The notes below the pieces were generated by a model. The model made no database searches, was not told the origin of the DNA, and saw nothing but the letters and a program-made list of their open reading frames with translations. Positions 1-8,684 of a DNA stretch of 38,311 nucleotides are shown here, one piece after another. This DNA comes from Candidatus Obscuribacterales bacterium (lineage in GTDB: Bacteria > Cyanobacteriota > Vampirovibrionia > Obscuribacterales > Obscuribacteraceae), in the NCBI GenBank assembly GCA_031292355.1, contig JARLHI010000039.1:1-38311 (forward strand), given 5' to 3'. Position 1 is the first letter of the stretch. Every line of letters starts with the position of its first letter. The translations under genes were made by a program, and so were the position numbers.

Positions 1-1
1 C

Positions 2-70
2 GGCGAACCCATGCCGATCGCAAACATGGCAAAAGTCTGTCATTTAGAGGTGCCGCAAAGACTGGGTTAG
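2..70 (+). CDS. possible C-terminal end of a gene entering from the left
   Basis: One reading frame is open from the left edge to a TAG at 68-70 and gives a natural-looking 22-residue tail (GEPMPIANMAKVCHLEVPQR plus LG). A strong plus-strand terminator follows 70 bases later, which fits a gene ending here. Another frame is open to position 155, but it runs into the terminator stem and is very arginine-rich. No family can be named from so short a piece. Confidence 0.25.
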   Translation, partial: GEPMPIANMAKVCHLEVPQRLG

Positions 71-142
71 TAGCGCTAAACTCGTCTCATAAATGCCTTC
101 TCAACCTCTTTTTGAAACCATCACCAGTTCGGCGTCGGCGAG

Positions 143-180
143 CGCGTTACCACGTCTAATTGTGGTAACGCCTTCTTTTT
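143..180 (+). terminator. intrinsic terminator
   Basis: A perfect 10-bp stem GCGTTACCAC (143-152) / GTGGTAACGC (162-171) with a 9-base loop is followed by CTTCTTTTT. It would end a plus-strand transcript that enters the window from the left. Confidence 0.75.
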
Positions 181-309
181 AGTGGCTTTGCGAGGGCACT
201 TTTATTAAACGTGTTTTTGCCTGGTACTACGTGCTATTTGGTATTTCAAGTACGAACCCTATTAACCTATTTGATCATTCTTCAATACCGCTTTCGTAAT
301 TAGATTTTC

Positions 310-438
310 TTACCACATGCGGTTTAACCGAATAGCTACTACTTTTTTTCAACTTTGCCATAATTAATTCTATTTAGCAAAGTTCTGCAAAAAGCTACAC
401 TAGTCAGTTTCGTTACCACAACACGGTTTAGCCGAATA
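310..438. repeat. two imperfect direct repeats in the mscS downstream spacer
   Basis: A roughly 25-base unit occurs twice, at 310-334 and 413-438, with the shared pattern TTACCACA-n(1-3)-CGGTTTA(A/G)CCGAATA. The core CGGTTTAACCG is a palindrome in the first copy. No gene covers either copy. The rest of 181-440 is AT-rich and holds no recognisable gene. Confidence 0.4.
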
Positions 439-441
439 CTT

Positions 442-483
442 GTCTAAAAAATAGTCGCCAGGGCATTAGTGTGCTCTGGCGAC
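442..483 (-). terminator. intrinsic terminator of the MscS-like gene
   Basis: A perfect 8-bp stem GTCGCCAG (454-461) / CTGGCGAC (476-483) is followed, on the minus strand, by TATTTTTTAG. It lies 14 bases after the stop of the minus-strand channel gene. Confidence 0.7.
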
Positions 484-497
484 CGTGTTTCGGCTTT

Positions 498-1196
498 TCA
501 GGCGGTGGAGGAAGGTACTTCTTCAGTTGTTGGCACTGAATCTGGTGCACGATAATTGGGGTCGATGACCTTCACAGGCCGCGACCACAGTTCACGATTG
601 GGGACGTTGATGGTTCCGCTTGCCGTGACAAGTGTTGTCGCCAGATAGTTGATATCTGTAACCCTGCCGGTAACATCTTTGCCGTCGAGAGCAAGTCCAC
701 CGATAATGATTTCGTCTCCGATTTTGAATTTGGGCGTGAATTGCAACAGCACGCCGCAAATGAAATCGTTGGCTGCCCCTTGCAAAGCAAGTGTGATAGC
801 CGCACCAAGCAAGGACGCTCCGAGCAGTAATTTGGAGAACACATCCGGAAAGATGATGGTAAGTGCGATTAAGAGCGCCATAAACCAGTACAACAGCGCG
901 AGTGCTTTGATCCCAAACAACTGGGCACGCTCACTTGCTCGCGCTTTCAGCATCGCCTTTAGGGCAGTGTCTTTGACCGGATGGTAAAAAACGTAGGCGA
1001 TATTGAGGACAACCAGGCTGACGAGTAGGTTGATGGCAAATGGCAGGAGTTGCGCACCGAAATCGGTGAATGCTTTGCCCACGATTTGATGCACTCGGTC
1101 GTCAAAAACAGATGTGCCACCAGCCAGATAGGCAAGAGCGATCAGCACGAAAGTTGGAATCAGTTTCTTGAGGGTTTGGCCAATACTTTGACTCAT
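498..1196 (-). CDS. MscS-family mechanosensitive channel, short form
   Basis: This 232-residue protein has about four hydrophobic segments (near residues 12-30, 48-70, 95-115 and 120-142). A short beta-rich part follows. The pore-helix-like stretch (LLLGASLLGAAITLALQGAA) and the following block (FKIGDEIIIGG, then GRVTDINYLATTLVT and a INVPNRELW segment) follow the MscS pattern of TM3 plus the first beta domain. Such channels open under membrane tension and release solutes on hypo-osmotic shock. The protein is shorter than E. coli MscS (286 aa) and lacks most of the C-terminal cage domain. The start at 1196 has an AGGAG ribosome site six bases upstream. It appears to be a single gene with its own terminator. 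Confidence 0.8.
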   Translation of the reverse strand: MSQSIGQTLKKLIPTFVLIALAYLAGGTSVFDDRVHQIVGKAFTDFGAQLLPFAINLLVSLVVLNIAYVFYHPVKDTALKAMLKARASERAQLFGIKALALLYWFMALLIALTIIFPDVFSKLLLGASLLGAAITLALQGAANDFICGVLLQFTPKFKIGDEIIIGGLALDGKDVTGRVTDINYLATTLVTASGTINVPNRELWSRPVKVIDPNYRAPDSVPTTEEVPSSTA

Positions 1197-1254
1197 CGCG
1201 TACTCCTGGTTTCAAACATTCATCACCGGCGGCGATGTCGTTAGTTGGAAGTGG

Positions 1255-1437
1255 ATGCTGGGTGAGAGTTACGATTGGAGATTTCGAACACAGAAAGCGG
1301 GTGAAAGTTGTGATACTCAAACCTACCGAAGACTGATTCAAGATTTCAAGAAGCGGCTTGACAAAGGCGTGTTTTCAAGATGGTTGAAATGGCAAGACAA
1401 GCCGATGGGGCGGCAATATCACAGTCTATTTAACTAG
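1255..1437 (+). CDS. small ORF of doubtful status
   Basis: A 60-codon frame lies in the 270-base gap between mscS and hisS, on the opposite strand to both. The product is basic and aromatic (contains KKRLDKGVFSRWLKWQDK) and resembles no family I know. There is no clear ribosome site. The region must also hold the mscS promoter, so the ORF may be chance. Confidence 0.2.
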   Translation: MLGESYDWRFRTQKAGESCDTQTYRRLIQDFKKRLDKGVFSRWLKWQDKPMGRQYHSLFN

Positions 1438-1468
1438 CGCCGCTGGCGCAAGCACCGGTGTTCGTTGC

Positions 1469-2770
1469 TTATTCCGATTTTGTTAATAGTTTGATTTCCG
1501 GGTCTAAGTCTGCCCCTTTGTAGCTGGCAAAGGAGTTGAAATTTTGACTGACAAGATTATCGAGCTGTTTGCGAAAATCTTTTTTGCGCGTCAAAACGCA
1601 GACACTGTGCCCGCTGTTGCGCAGTTGGTCCGCCTTTTTCAGAACATCGACGAGATTATCTCGATCAGCTTCAAAAATCAGAGCCACTTTTTGTGTCTCT
1701 ACTGGTGGTTTGAAATTTTCACTCAGTAGAATGCTTACAATACGTTCAAAACCGATGGAAAAGCCGCAGGCTGGCACTTCGCGTCCGGTGAATTTACCCA
1801 CCATTTTGTCGTAACGGCCGCCACCGGCTACAGACGATGAATAGCCAGGGCATGATATTTCAAAGATTTGTCCAGTGTAATAACCCATTCCGCGAACCAG
1901 AGTTGGGTCAAAAACAACGTTGTAGCGACTCTTTGCCACGTCAGAAACGGCTGTGACAACGTTGACCAGTGCCTGCCAGACTTCGGGATCTATGCTTTCA
2001 GGAAGTTGATTTTTGCGCGCATCGAGAGCACTGTCTGTGGTGCTTAGATTTCCTAAGAAAGCGACCATTTTCGTCACTGCTTCCGAGGAGTGCCCGTGCG
2101 ATTCCAACTCTTTTTGAACGCCGGCGACGCCAACTTTGTCTAATTTGTCGAGAGCAATGAAGACGGTCTCCTGTTTATCTTCGGCAAAGCCAAAAGATCT
2201 CGCCAACTCGGACAGAATGCGTCTGTCATTGATGCGCACTGTGAAATCTTTGAAGCCCAGTTCCAATAGTGCTTGAGAAGTTGCCTGTAATAACTCCATT
2301 TCAACCAGCTCGGACTTCATGCCAATAACGTCTATATCGCACTGTGTGAACTGGCGAAAGCGGGTCGGACCAGGGCTCTCTGCGCGAAATACAGGTCCCA
2401 TTTGAATGGCTTTCAAAGGCGTTGGCAAAACGTTTTGGTTGTTTGCGTAAAAGCGCACCAGTGGAACCGTCAAATCGAAACGCAATCCCAGATCGGCGAG
2501 GTTTTCTTTTTTGCAACTAGCTGATGCCAGCTCTTTTTCAAGCTTTTCACCGCGTTTTAGAACTTCGAAAATCAACGATAAATTTTCTCCGCCTTCGCCG
2601 CGTCGCAGCAAACCAATGTTTTCCATGACGGGGGTTTCGATGCGGGTGAAACCGAATTCCCGATATGTTTTCATGATTACAGAAGTCGCCCAATCTCTAA
2701 TTGCTACTTCCGCTGGAGCCAGGTCGCGCATGCCGCTCGCTGGAGCCGAGCTTACTTGTACGTTGGTCAT
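1469..2770 (-). CDS. hisS: histidyl-tRNA synthetase
   Basis: A class II aminoacyl-tRNA synthetase that charges tRNA-His with histidine in the cytosol. Visible signatures are the substrate loop RFDLTVPLVRFYA, motif 2 (FRAESPGPTRFRQFTQCD), the histidine-binding LVRGMGYYTGQIFEI, motif 3 (ACGFSIGFERI) and a C-terminal anticodon-binding domain starting near residue 335. An ATG at 2836 would add 22 residues. The ATG at 2770 is preferred because AAGAGGA lies just upstream and the protein then starts like other HisRS (433 aa). The histidine loop reads RGMGYYTG rather than the commoner RGLDYYTR, a variant seen in some lineages. The gene stands alone on the minus strand. Confidence 0.95.
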   Translation of the reverse strand: MTNVQVSSAPASGMRDLAPAEVAIRDWATSVIMKTYREFGFTRIETPVMENIGLLRRGEGGENLSLIFEVLKRGEKLEKELASASCKKENLADLGLRFDLTVPLVRFYANNQNVLPTPLKAIQMGPVFRAESPGPTRFRQFTQCDIDVIGMKSELVEMELLQATSQALLELGFKDFTVRINDRRILSELARSFGFAEDKQETVFIALDKLDKVGVAGVQKELESHGHSSEAVTKMVAFLGNLSTTDSALDARKNQLPESIDPEVWQALVNVVTAVSDVAKSRYNVVFDPTLVRGMGYYTGQIFEISCPGYSSSVAGGGRYDKMVGKFTGREVPACGFSIGFERIVSILLSENFKPPVETQKVALIFEADRDNLVDVLKKADQLRNSGHSVCVLTRKKDFRKQLDNLVSQNFNSFASYKGADLDPEIKLLTKSE

Positions 2771-3134
2771 TCCATGGATCCTCTTGAGCGGGGTGCAATC
2801 AGTGCGAGTATTACATGTTACGCCAAAAGCACTCAAAACTTTGGCATTTCATCAGCTTGCGGGCAATACGTTTACGATGGGGGGCGACTCTCGCCAAAAA
2901 CAGTCTGTGTCGCATGCTTGTATAAGTCGTAATTGTGACAACATTGTGCTTCTTTTCGAAGTTGGTTGAGCCTGTCTCTGATGTCTTTAGAGCCACGCTT
3001 CGCAATTCGGTCCCCGGCTAAAAACGTTCGACAATGCAACTGAAGTGACACAGTGCTCACTGGCATCGTTAAAGAGCTGCTCTAAAGTGGCATAACATCA
3101 GTGGCAGCTACTTCTTCAGCTAAGTTACGCGAAT

Positions 3135-4403
3135 ATGGCACAAGATGCTCACGATCGCACCACAACTTCCCGGACAAATACTCCGGGAACGGCCCCTGTT
3201 GAAGGACAGCAAGAGTTAAGTCAAAACGTCAATGGGGCGCCAAAACATCCCTTGAATACTGCCGAAAAGCAGGATTCTGAATTGCTCAACAAATTCGGCG
3301 TTGTTCGTCATAGTGAAAATGGTGTGGTCCAGTATAAGCTGGCTGGATCGTCCGGTGACTCCACCTTGTTTGAGGCCAGCGCATCTGCTGGTGAGTTTGT
3401 GCAATCCGAGCACAAGCTTGAAACGATGATTCAGTCGAAAATTCAAGATTTGAAAACGCATTACCACGTCGACTTTAGTGTCGAAGGAGAAAATGCTGTT
3501 CGCCCTTATGTTTCAGAAACTAAGCGTGGTGCCATGCTATATGCGCGTGCTCCGCGTTATAGCGAATTGTTAGGAGTGGAAGCCGCGCTCAAAGCGTCGG
3601 AACCCAGTCAGTTTACGGATGAGAAGAATAAAGAAGCGCTCAAATTTTACTTTTTGAAGACGCCCACTTTTGGTGCGAAAACTTATGATGCAGCGCTGTT
3701 CGCCGGCGACGAAAAAAAGAAATTGGCCGTTTTCTTCGAGCCCGACGCGCAGCCAGGTAGACCGATAACCGCAACTGACGCTCTTAATTTGCATCAAGAC
3801 ATTAAAACGAGTATTGAGGCTCTTGCAGGACACGAAATCGCCCATAACTCAGAATATCAAATGGGTTTGTGGTCGCTTGATAAATTGAAGCCGATTGCAG
3901 AAAACATTGGTTGGACGACAACCGAAGACAATTCTTATTGGCTGATGAGAGGAGCTCGTGGCGAGTTTTACAGACTGACGAATGATGGTCTGAGCAGCGA
4001 TAAAGGGTGGGTTAGATGTGATAGCAAAGGCACTGCAACCGATGACCTTGGTGTTTCGTATGCTGATGCTGAAAAGGCGCCTCATCTCACCAATAGTGAA
4101 GTCCGGGAGCGCGCTTTATTGCGCCCGCCAACTGACTATTTTACGTCTCCAGATGAAATGCTTGCAGATTCTTTGATGCTCTATCGCGTTGGCGAAGGCG
4201 GAAAACAAGAGTTGAGCAAGAGTGGTGTGAATTTGTACAACGCCGTCAAAGACTTTGATCAAGCAGAAATTGATGCGCGTTTTGGTAAAACTGTTGATGG
4301 AGTCTCCAAAAAGGTGAGACTGCCTGATGGTTCGCTAGTGGATAATGATGAGCGTGCGCAGCAAGTTGTAGCCAACTTTACGAAGACCTTGTTACTCGTC
4401 TAA
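3135..4403 (+). CDS. putative zinc metallopeptidase-like protein (HExxH)
   Basis: A 422-residue soluble protein without signal peptide. The first 50 residues are polar and low in complexity (T, P, Q, N rich). A zincin-type helix HEIAH sits at residues 233-237. About 100 residues later comes DEMLAD (E341), which fits the third-ligand helix of gluzincins in which a glutamate completes the zinc site. The overall architecture resembles the catalytic domains of lethal-factor-like or other secreted toxin-type zincins, but I cannot assign a family. No strong ribosome site precedes the ATG (sequence TTACGCGAAT). It may hydrolyse peptide bonds. Its substrate is unknown. Confidence 0.55.
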   Translation: MAQDAHDRTTTSRTNTPGTAPVEGQQELSQNVNGAPKHPLNTAEKQDSELLNKFGVVRHSENGVVQYKLAGSSGDSTLFEASASAGEFVQSEHKLETMIQSKIQDLKTHYHVDFSVEGENAVRPYVSETKRGAMLYARAPRYSELLGVEAALKASEPSQFTDEKNKEALKFYFLKTPTFGAKTYDAALFAGDEKKKLAVFFEPDAQPGRPITATDALNLHQDIKTSIEALAGHEIAHNSEYQMGLWSLDKLKPIAENIGWTTTEDNSYWLMRGARGEFYRLTNDGLSSDKGWVRCDSKGTATDDLGVSYADAEKAPHLTNSEVRERALLRPPTDYFTSPDEMLADSLMLYRVGEGGKQELSKSGVNLYNAVKDFDQAEIDARFGKTVDGVSKKVRLPDGSLVDNDERAQQVVANFTKTLLLV

Positions 4404-4439
4404 AGAAAAACAGAGTGATGCGTCCGGCACCACTCTGTT
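4404..4439 (-). terminator. intrinsic terminator between convergent genes
   Basis: A 9-bp perfect stem AACAGAGTG (4409-4417) / CACTCTGTT (4431-4439) is followed on the minus strand by a T-rich run (TTTTTCTTTA). It serves the small minus-strand gene at 4473. The hairpin also lies just after the stop of the plus-strand gene and may act in both directions. Confidence 0.65.
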
Positions 4440-4472
4440 AAAGTTGTTGGTCAATTGATTCAGTTAGATCGA

Positions 4473-4730
4473 TTAGTATCCTTCGCGACGAGCTTTGTGC
4501 TCTTCATGACGAGCTTTATGCTCGTCGCGAGCAGCGTCGTTTGCGTGTCTGGCAGCACCATTGACATTGCCTTCAGCAGCGTCTCTTTGTGCCTTGTATT
4601 CCTGGTTTTCAGCGCGTCGCTCGTTTTTAGCGGCGGTCTTTGCTTCATTTTCGCCATCGAAAGCCAGTGCTGGCAACGCAACTGAAGTCATAGTGGACGC
4701 GACTAAGACCATGGAGAACAGGTTTTTCAT
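4473..4730 (-). CDS. small exported charged protein
   Basis: An 85-residue protein with a clear signal peptide (MKNLFSMVLVASTMTSVALP then ALA, cleavage near residue 23). The mature part is about 60 residues, almost all Ala, Glu, Arg, Lys, His and Asn, with irregular EHKARHEEHKARREGY-type repeats. It probably forms one long amphipathic helix. A ribosome site AAAAGGG precedes the ATG at 4730. The function is unknown. Similar charged periplasmic peptides often act as envelope or stress proteins, but nothing here proves that. Confidence 0.65.
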   Translation of the reverse strand: MKNLFSMVLVASTMTSVALPALAFDGENEAKTAAKNERRAENQEYKAQRDAAEGNVNGAARHANDAARDEHKARHEEHKARREGY

Positions 4731-4933
4731 AACTAAGCCCTTTTGTTTCTACCGACTAATTATCGCGCAAGTGGTTGCTTGCGAACAAGGTGTCGCAGAG
4801 TGGCTGCAAAAGTTCCCGTCAATTGACGCACTGTTTCAAGTGCCCTGCTCAGTCTTTACAAAGGCATTGATGTTTAAAAGAGGTTTGCGTTTTAAATTTC
4901 TTTTCGGCAAAATAATTTACAAAACAGATTAAC

Positions 4934-5005
4934 AATTCTGGCGGCAAAAAGTGAGTGGCCATCAAGATTTTGCATGTCGCAATCTCGCTGATGACCACCA
5001 GAATT
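4934..5005 (-). other. long imperfect hairpin downstream of the 5033 gene
   Basis: Nested inverted repeats line up on one axis: AATTCTGG (4934-4941) with CCAGAATT (4998-5005), GTGGCCATCA (4955-4964) with TGATGACCAC (4989-4998, one mismatch), and AGATT (4965-4969) with AATCT (4981-4985). The stem begins 28 bases after the stop of the minus-strand gene. It may be a terminator or a stable 3' end, though only a modest T content follows. Confidence 0.45.
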
Positions 5006-5032
5006 ACACAAGCTGACTCAAAGCAGGCAAGA

Positions 5033-5767
5033 TTACCTAAGTACTGTGGCCTGCGGAGCAGGCTTATTGCAGAGCAGTCCCACTAGCATGCCCGCGGCGC
5101 AGCCGATGTTCAAGCCAAAGAACAGGCCGATTCCGCCGTAAAAATAGCAGGCTGCAGTCAACGCACAAGCAATGATTGTCGCCAGAATTACTGATTGGCG
5201 TCCACTGCCCAGTTTGATCAGTCCTCCGAGCATGTCGACGCGCGCGTCGGCAGGCAGAGGTTTCATGTGTACCGTGGCGATGACATAGCCGGACAAAGCG
5301 ATGAGCAAACCGGCGAAAGCCGTGCCCAATCGACCAAGGTCGGCGTAGACGTCGGGCTGCAAAGTGTAAGCAGTGGCAGCCCATCCAAGGAGCATGTAAG
5401 CGACGCCAAGATAAAGTCCACCGTTCTTATTGGCGCTTGGAGAAGCTAGCACTTCGCCTGGCCATTGAACGGAAGAGATATATGGTGCGCCGAATGCCGG
5501 TCTCGAGATTGTCACATTGGCATTGACAAAGGGGGTCGACTTGAGCCGGTTGACTCGGTCCTTGTCGACATCCAGCATCATAATTCGGCCATCCGGGAGA
5601 TAGGCGTTGAAGAGGTCGTTATCTGGAGCGTAACGTGACGAGCCGAGCAGACTGATGCATGCGATAGTGGCTTGCACTCGTTCGATAACTGTTTCGCGAG
5701 CAAACCACTTGAAGAGAGCGAACGGTCCCAGAAGGGCAAGCGCCGCGAGGAAAGTGTAAGTAAGCAT
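5033..5767 (-). CDS. membrane protein of unknown function
   Basis: A 244-residue protein. An N-terminal membrane anchor (residues 3-22) is followed by an extramembrane part of about 90 residues (contains DGRIMMLDVDKDRVNRL). Four further hydrophobic segments lie near residues 118-136, 145-167, 192-211 and 214-233. No family is recognised. It starts at 5767 and no strong ribosome site is obvious. The 384-base space upstream contains GTAGGGGCTA at 5841-5850, an element shared with two other minus-strand genes. Confidence 0.6.
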   Translation of the reverse strand: MLTYTFLAALALLGPFALFKWFARETVIERVQATIACISLLGSSRYAPDNDLFNAYLPDGRIMMLDVDKDRVNRLKSTPFVNANVTISRPAFGAPYISSVQWPGEVLASPSANKNGGLYLGVAYMLLGWAATAYTLQPDVYADLGRLGTAFAGLLIALSGYVIATVHMKPLPADARVDMLGGLIKLGSGRQSVILATIIACALTAACYFYGGIGLFFGLNIGCAAGMLVGLLCNKPAPQATVLR

Positions 5768-6211
5768 GAGTGGTCGTTTCCGTTATCAAAAGTTGAAAGA
5801 AGGTTGTCATGCTTCACGCGTTTGACCGAAGTCTTGACACGTAGGGGCTAGAAAGGGGCAGAGGTTTGAGGTTGCAGTGTTTTTACGAGAAGAAAGTGAA
5901 GCGATGACTCTCTCACCTTAGTGAGGCGGTCACCTCAATCGCAAGCCTTAACTCTGATGTGAGCAAGAATTTCACCTTGATCTGATATGGCCGACCTCGG
6001 CTAGTCTTGTGATTTCAAGAGGCGCGACTACTTAATTTTCGCCTCTCTAAGTCTTGAAATACTTGCTCAGATGTAGTTCAGTTGACAAATGCACTTCATC
6101 AAGCCCCTGCAGTTTGCTTGATAACTGCACTTTTTTGCGCCAGAACGCTGTTTGCAAATTTTGTCAATTTCCGGTCAATCTTCTCAATCTTCCCGTTGGA
6201 ATCTTTTTTCA
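5768..6211. other. intergenic region between divergent genes
   Basis: No supportable gene is visible in the space between the minus-strand membrane protein and folC. It must hold promoters for both. A TTGACA occurs at 6082-6087 but has no convincing -10 at 17 bases. An upstream in-frame ATG at 6152 would lengthen FolC by 20 residues of low-complexity Ser/Gln sequence and is not favoured. Confidence 0.4.
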
Positions 6212-7588
6212 ATGAATTACGCTGAAGCAGTGGAATATCTTCAATCTTTTCCTGACATGGAAAGAGGAACGCATGGTTCGCGTGCCCCCTCGATGAGTCT
6301 TGAGACGATGAAAAGTCTATTGACTGCTCTAGATAATCCGCAAAATGGCCGCCACACAATTCATGTCACAGGCTCTAAAGGTAAGGGCAGCACTAGCTGG
6401 ATGATTTCGTCAATTTTGACCGAAGCTGGCTTCGACACTGCACTTTACACTAGCCCGCACATGCATTCGTATCGCGAGAGACTGGCTTTCAATGGTGTTC
6501 CAGTTTCAGAAGAGCGTTTTACACGCGGTCTTAGCGATATTCGCGAAATAGTCGATCAGGAAATTAAAAATGGTGCAGGACCGTTTTCGACCTTCGGTAT
6601 TTTGACTGCTTTGTTCTTCTATCTGGTCAGCAAATCGGACCCGCCTATCCAGTGGCAGATTGTCGAAGTGGGTCTTGGCGGTCGTTATGACGCAACCAAT
6701 GTTTTCGACACCAAAGATGTTGCTGTCATTACCGCGATCAGTCTCGAGCATACTGAAATTCTCGGCAGTACCCAATCTGAAATTGCCGCGAATAAAGCAG
6801 GAATCATCACACCGGGTTGTTTCACGGTTCTAGGACCGCAAAAAGATCCAGCGGTGCGCAGTGCTATCGGGCGTAAGTGTCATCACGTTGGCGCGGCACT
6901 GGTCGACGTTAAACGCAGTTATAAAATCAAGTCACAAAAAGCCGATTTGACTGGATCCACTTTTTCTCTAGAAGGAATGAAGGGCCCCCAGGTATTCCAT
7001 ACGCCGATGATTGGTGCTCACCAGATCGACAATGCCGCGACAGCCGCGGTGTGTGCCATGGGAATGATGGAGCGCGGAGTGGAGATCACTACGCAGAATA
7101 TAGTCGATGGTCTGGCCAAAGCTAAATTAGAAGGACGTTTTGAGTTGATGTCCGGTCGTGGCACCGATAGACCTGATGAACCGACAATTGTTCTTGATGG
7201 TGCGCACAACCACGAATCCGCTCAGGCTCTGGGTATGGCTTTGAGAAATATGCTCGGCCGACCGATGTGTACGTTCATCCTTGGCGTCAACAATGACAAA
7301 AACATCAGCGCAATTTACAGAGAATTGGCTTCCATAGCCAAGAACGTGATTACTACTCGCTCCACTAATTTGCGGGCGATGGATCCTCAAGACATTGCTG
7401 AAGCTCTCGACATGCAATCAAAAATTGATGTCGTGACTACTCAAAATGTTGGTGAAGCGATTGACAAAGCGCTAGAAACGGCCGTCAAAGACGATGTCAT
7501 CTGTATCACTGGTTCACTATATCTGGTGGCAGAAGCGCGCGAATATTTGAATAAGACTCGCCTGGCAAAAGCAGAAAAAACTACTTAG
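6212..7588 (+). CDS. folC: folylpolyglutamate synthase / dihydrofolate synthase
   Basis: A Mur-ligase-family enzyme (458 aa from the preferred ATG). It adds glutamate to dihydropteroate and/or to reduced folates, using ATP. Seen are the P-loop HVTGSKGKGST (residues 51-61), TSPHMHSYRER, the metal/ATP motif GLGGRYDATN, the SLEHTEILG segment, and LDGAHNHESA at the start of the C-terminal domain. All match FolC. The start at 6212 (MNYAEAVEYL) aligns with the usual N-terminus of the family. The ribosome site is weak. The gene ends in an 8-base convergent overlap with the next minus-strand gene. Confidence 0.93.
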   Translation: MNYAEAVEYLQSFPDMERGTHGSRAPSMSLETMKSLLTALDNPQNGRHTIHVTGSKGKGSTSWMISSILTEAGFDTALYTSPHMHSYRERLAFNGVPVSEERFTRGLSDIREIVDQEIKNGAGPFSTFGILTALFFYLVSKSDPPIQWQIVEVGLGGRYDATNVFDTKDVAVITAISLEHTEILGSTQSEIAANKAGIITPGCFTVLGPQKDPAVRSAIGRKCHHVGAALVDVKRSYKIKSQKADLTGSTFSLEGMKGPQVFHTPMIGAHQIDNAATAAVCAMGMMERGVEITTQNIVDGLAKAKLEGRFELMSGRGTDRPDEPTIVLDGAHNHESAQALGMALRNMLGRPMCTFILGVNNDKNISAIYRELASIAKNVITTRSTNLRAMDPQDIAEALDMQSKIDVVTTQNVGEAIDKALETAVKDDVICITGSLYLVAEAREYLNKTRLAKAEKTT

Positions 7589-8225
7589 AAGTGGTCTGAG
7601 TGCTCATGTCGGTGATTTTGTAATCTGCTGGTACTTCGAAGTCGTGTGGGTCAGCATCAACCAATTTGTACTTTTCCAGGTGCATTGTCTCATTGCCCTT
7701 TTTGCTCATGGTCTCTGTGTGAATCGGGCAGTTAAGGTCTGTGGCAATCCATGATTCGGTAACTACGTCATTTTCTTCCCATTTGTAGCCATGACAGGGG
7801 TGATTGAATTTAGTGTCGACGCCTAGATCTTCTCCATGCAATTCTTTGATGCGGGTTGCGTTCAGGGGAGCCGCGGAAGCACTGGTATTCATCGGCGCTT
7901 TGATGGCAATCTTTTGTTTTTCGAGCAATGTGAACATGATCTTGTGAGGATAGTCAAAGATGGTGACCGAGTTAGCCGGTTTTTCGTCAGAAATTGTATA
8001 GCCAGCCGTGGGTGGTGTCGTCTCAATGCGCACATGTCCTTCGCCGTCTGTCCGATATCTGTAATCTGACAAACCCTGTTCGGTGCGTCGTGCATAGGTT
8101 GCGTCGTATGCCGTGGTTGGATAATTCGTAACGGCCTGCGCTGGTATGGCTAGATTGCAGAGCAAAAATGAGACGAAGGCGAAGCCAAAAGATTTTCTTG
8201 ATGGTGCAAACATTGAATAAGCCAT
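7581..8225 (-). CDS. exported protein, possibly DUF4412-like
   Basis: A 214-residue protein. A signal peptide (hydrophobic core FGFAFVSFLLCNLAIPAQA) is cleaved near residue 31. The mature part looks like an all-beta domain: a segment with KIMFTLLEKQKIAIKAPMN, then CHGYKWEENDVVTESWIATD, and a final DFEVPADYKI. This order (a reported dataset, a W/Y-rich strand pair, then a P-x-x-Y ending) recalls periplasmic DUF4412-type or LolA-like beta proteins. The match is only by eye. Two cysteines (in PCHGY and NCPIH) could form a disulfide. The start is either 8225 (GAGGGA 11 bases upstream) or 8213. Its last 8 bases overlap the end of folC. Confidence 0.6.
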   Translation of the reverse strand: MAYSMFAPSRKSFGFAFVSFLLCNLAIPAQAVTNYPTTAYDATYARRTEQGLSDYRYRTDGEGHVRIETTPPTAGYTISDEKPANSVTIFDYPHKIMFTLLEKQKIAIKAPMNTSASAAPLNATRIKELHGEDLGVDTKFNHPCHGYKWEENDVVTESWIATDLNCPIHTETMSKKGNETMHLEKYKLVDADPHDFEVPADYKITDMSTQTTSK

Positions 8226-8684
8226 AACGAAAACTTTCCCTCAAATTTAAACGACAACAACATGCCGGAAGCGCTGTTCATAATAACATCAGCTGATCGA
8301 GTGAATTGTAAAGCAATTTCAGCCATGGGTCAGGCTCTTGTGAGACTAGATACAGCAATATTTATATATTGCGCCCAGGAGCCATTGCGGTGGGCTTCTC
8401 AGAAGAGACTTGATATTCTGGCAGTTGTTGTCGCGAGCTAGTACATCTTGTCATCAAGTCGTAACGATTTCATTGATAGATAATTCCTGCCGAATTTAGT
8501 TGAACAAAAGGTTTAATTGGCAGTAGTTTTATAAGGTCATTAATATCTTCGTCTTACGGTAAATTTAAAACCAGCATTACTTTTCGTTTTCACTAGCGCC
8601 TCCATTGCAGTTTAAATCCATTTCGCGCTGCGAACCGCTTCTAACCACCAATCTTTTTGTACCGCTGACTAAGTGAGGAAAACT
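8226..8684. other. intergenic region with no gene
   Basis: About 460 AT-rich bases between divergent genes. No ORF with a ribosome site is seen. It should carry the promoters of the exported protein and of the aminopeptidase. Confidence 0.4.
8517..8546 (+). promoter_or_regulatory. candidate sigma-70-type promoter for the aminopeptidase gene
   Basis: TTGGCA (8517-8522), an 18-base spacer and TAATAT (8541-8546) resemble a -35/-10 pair. It would leave a leader of about 130 bases before the ATG at 8685. This rests on sequence resemblance only. Confidence 0.25.

Noticed and set aside
1437..1449. GCGCC-GCT-GGCGC hairpin after hisS
   Set aside because: The stem is only 5 bp and no T-run follows on the minus strand, so it is not convincing as a terminator.
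6082..6087. TTGACA before folC as a -35 box
   Set aside because: No acceptable -10 sequence lies 16-18 bases downstream.
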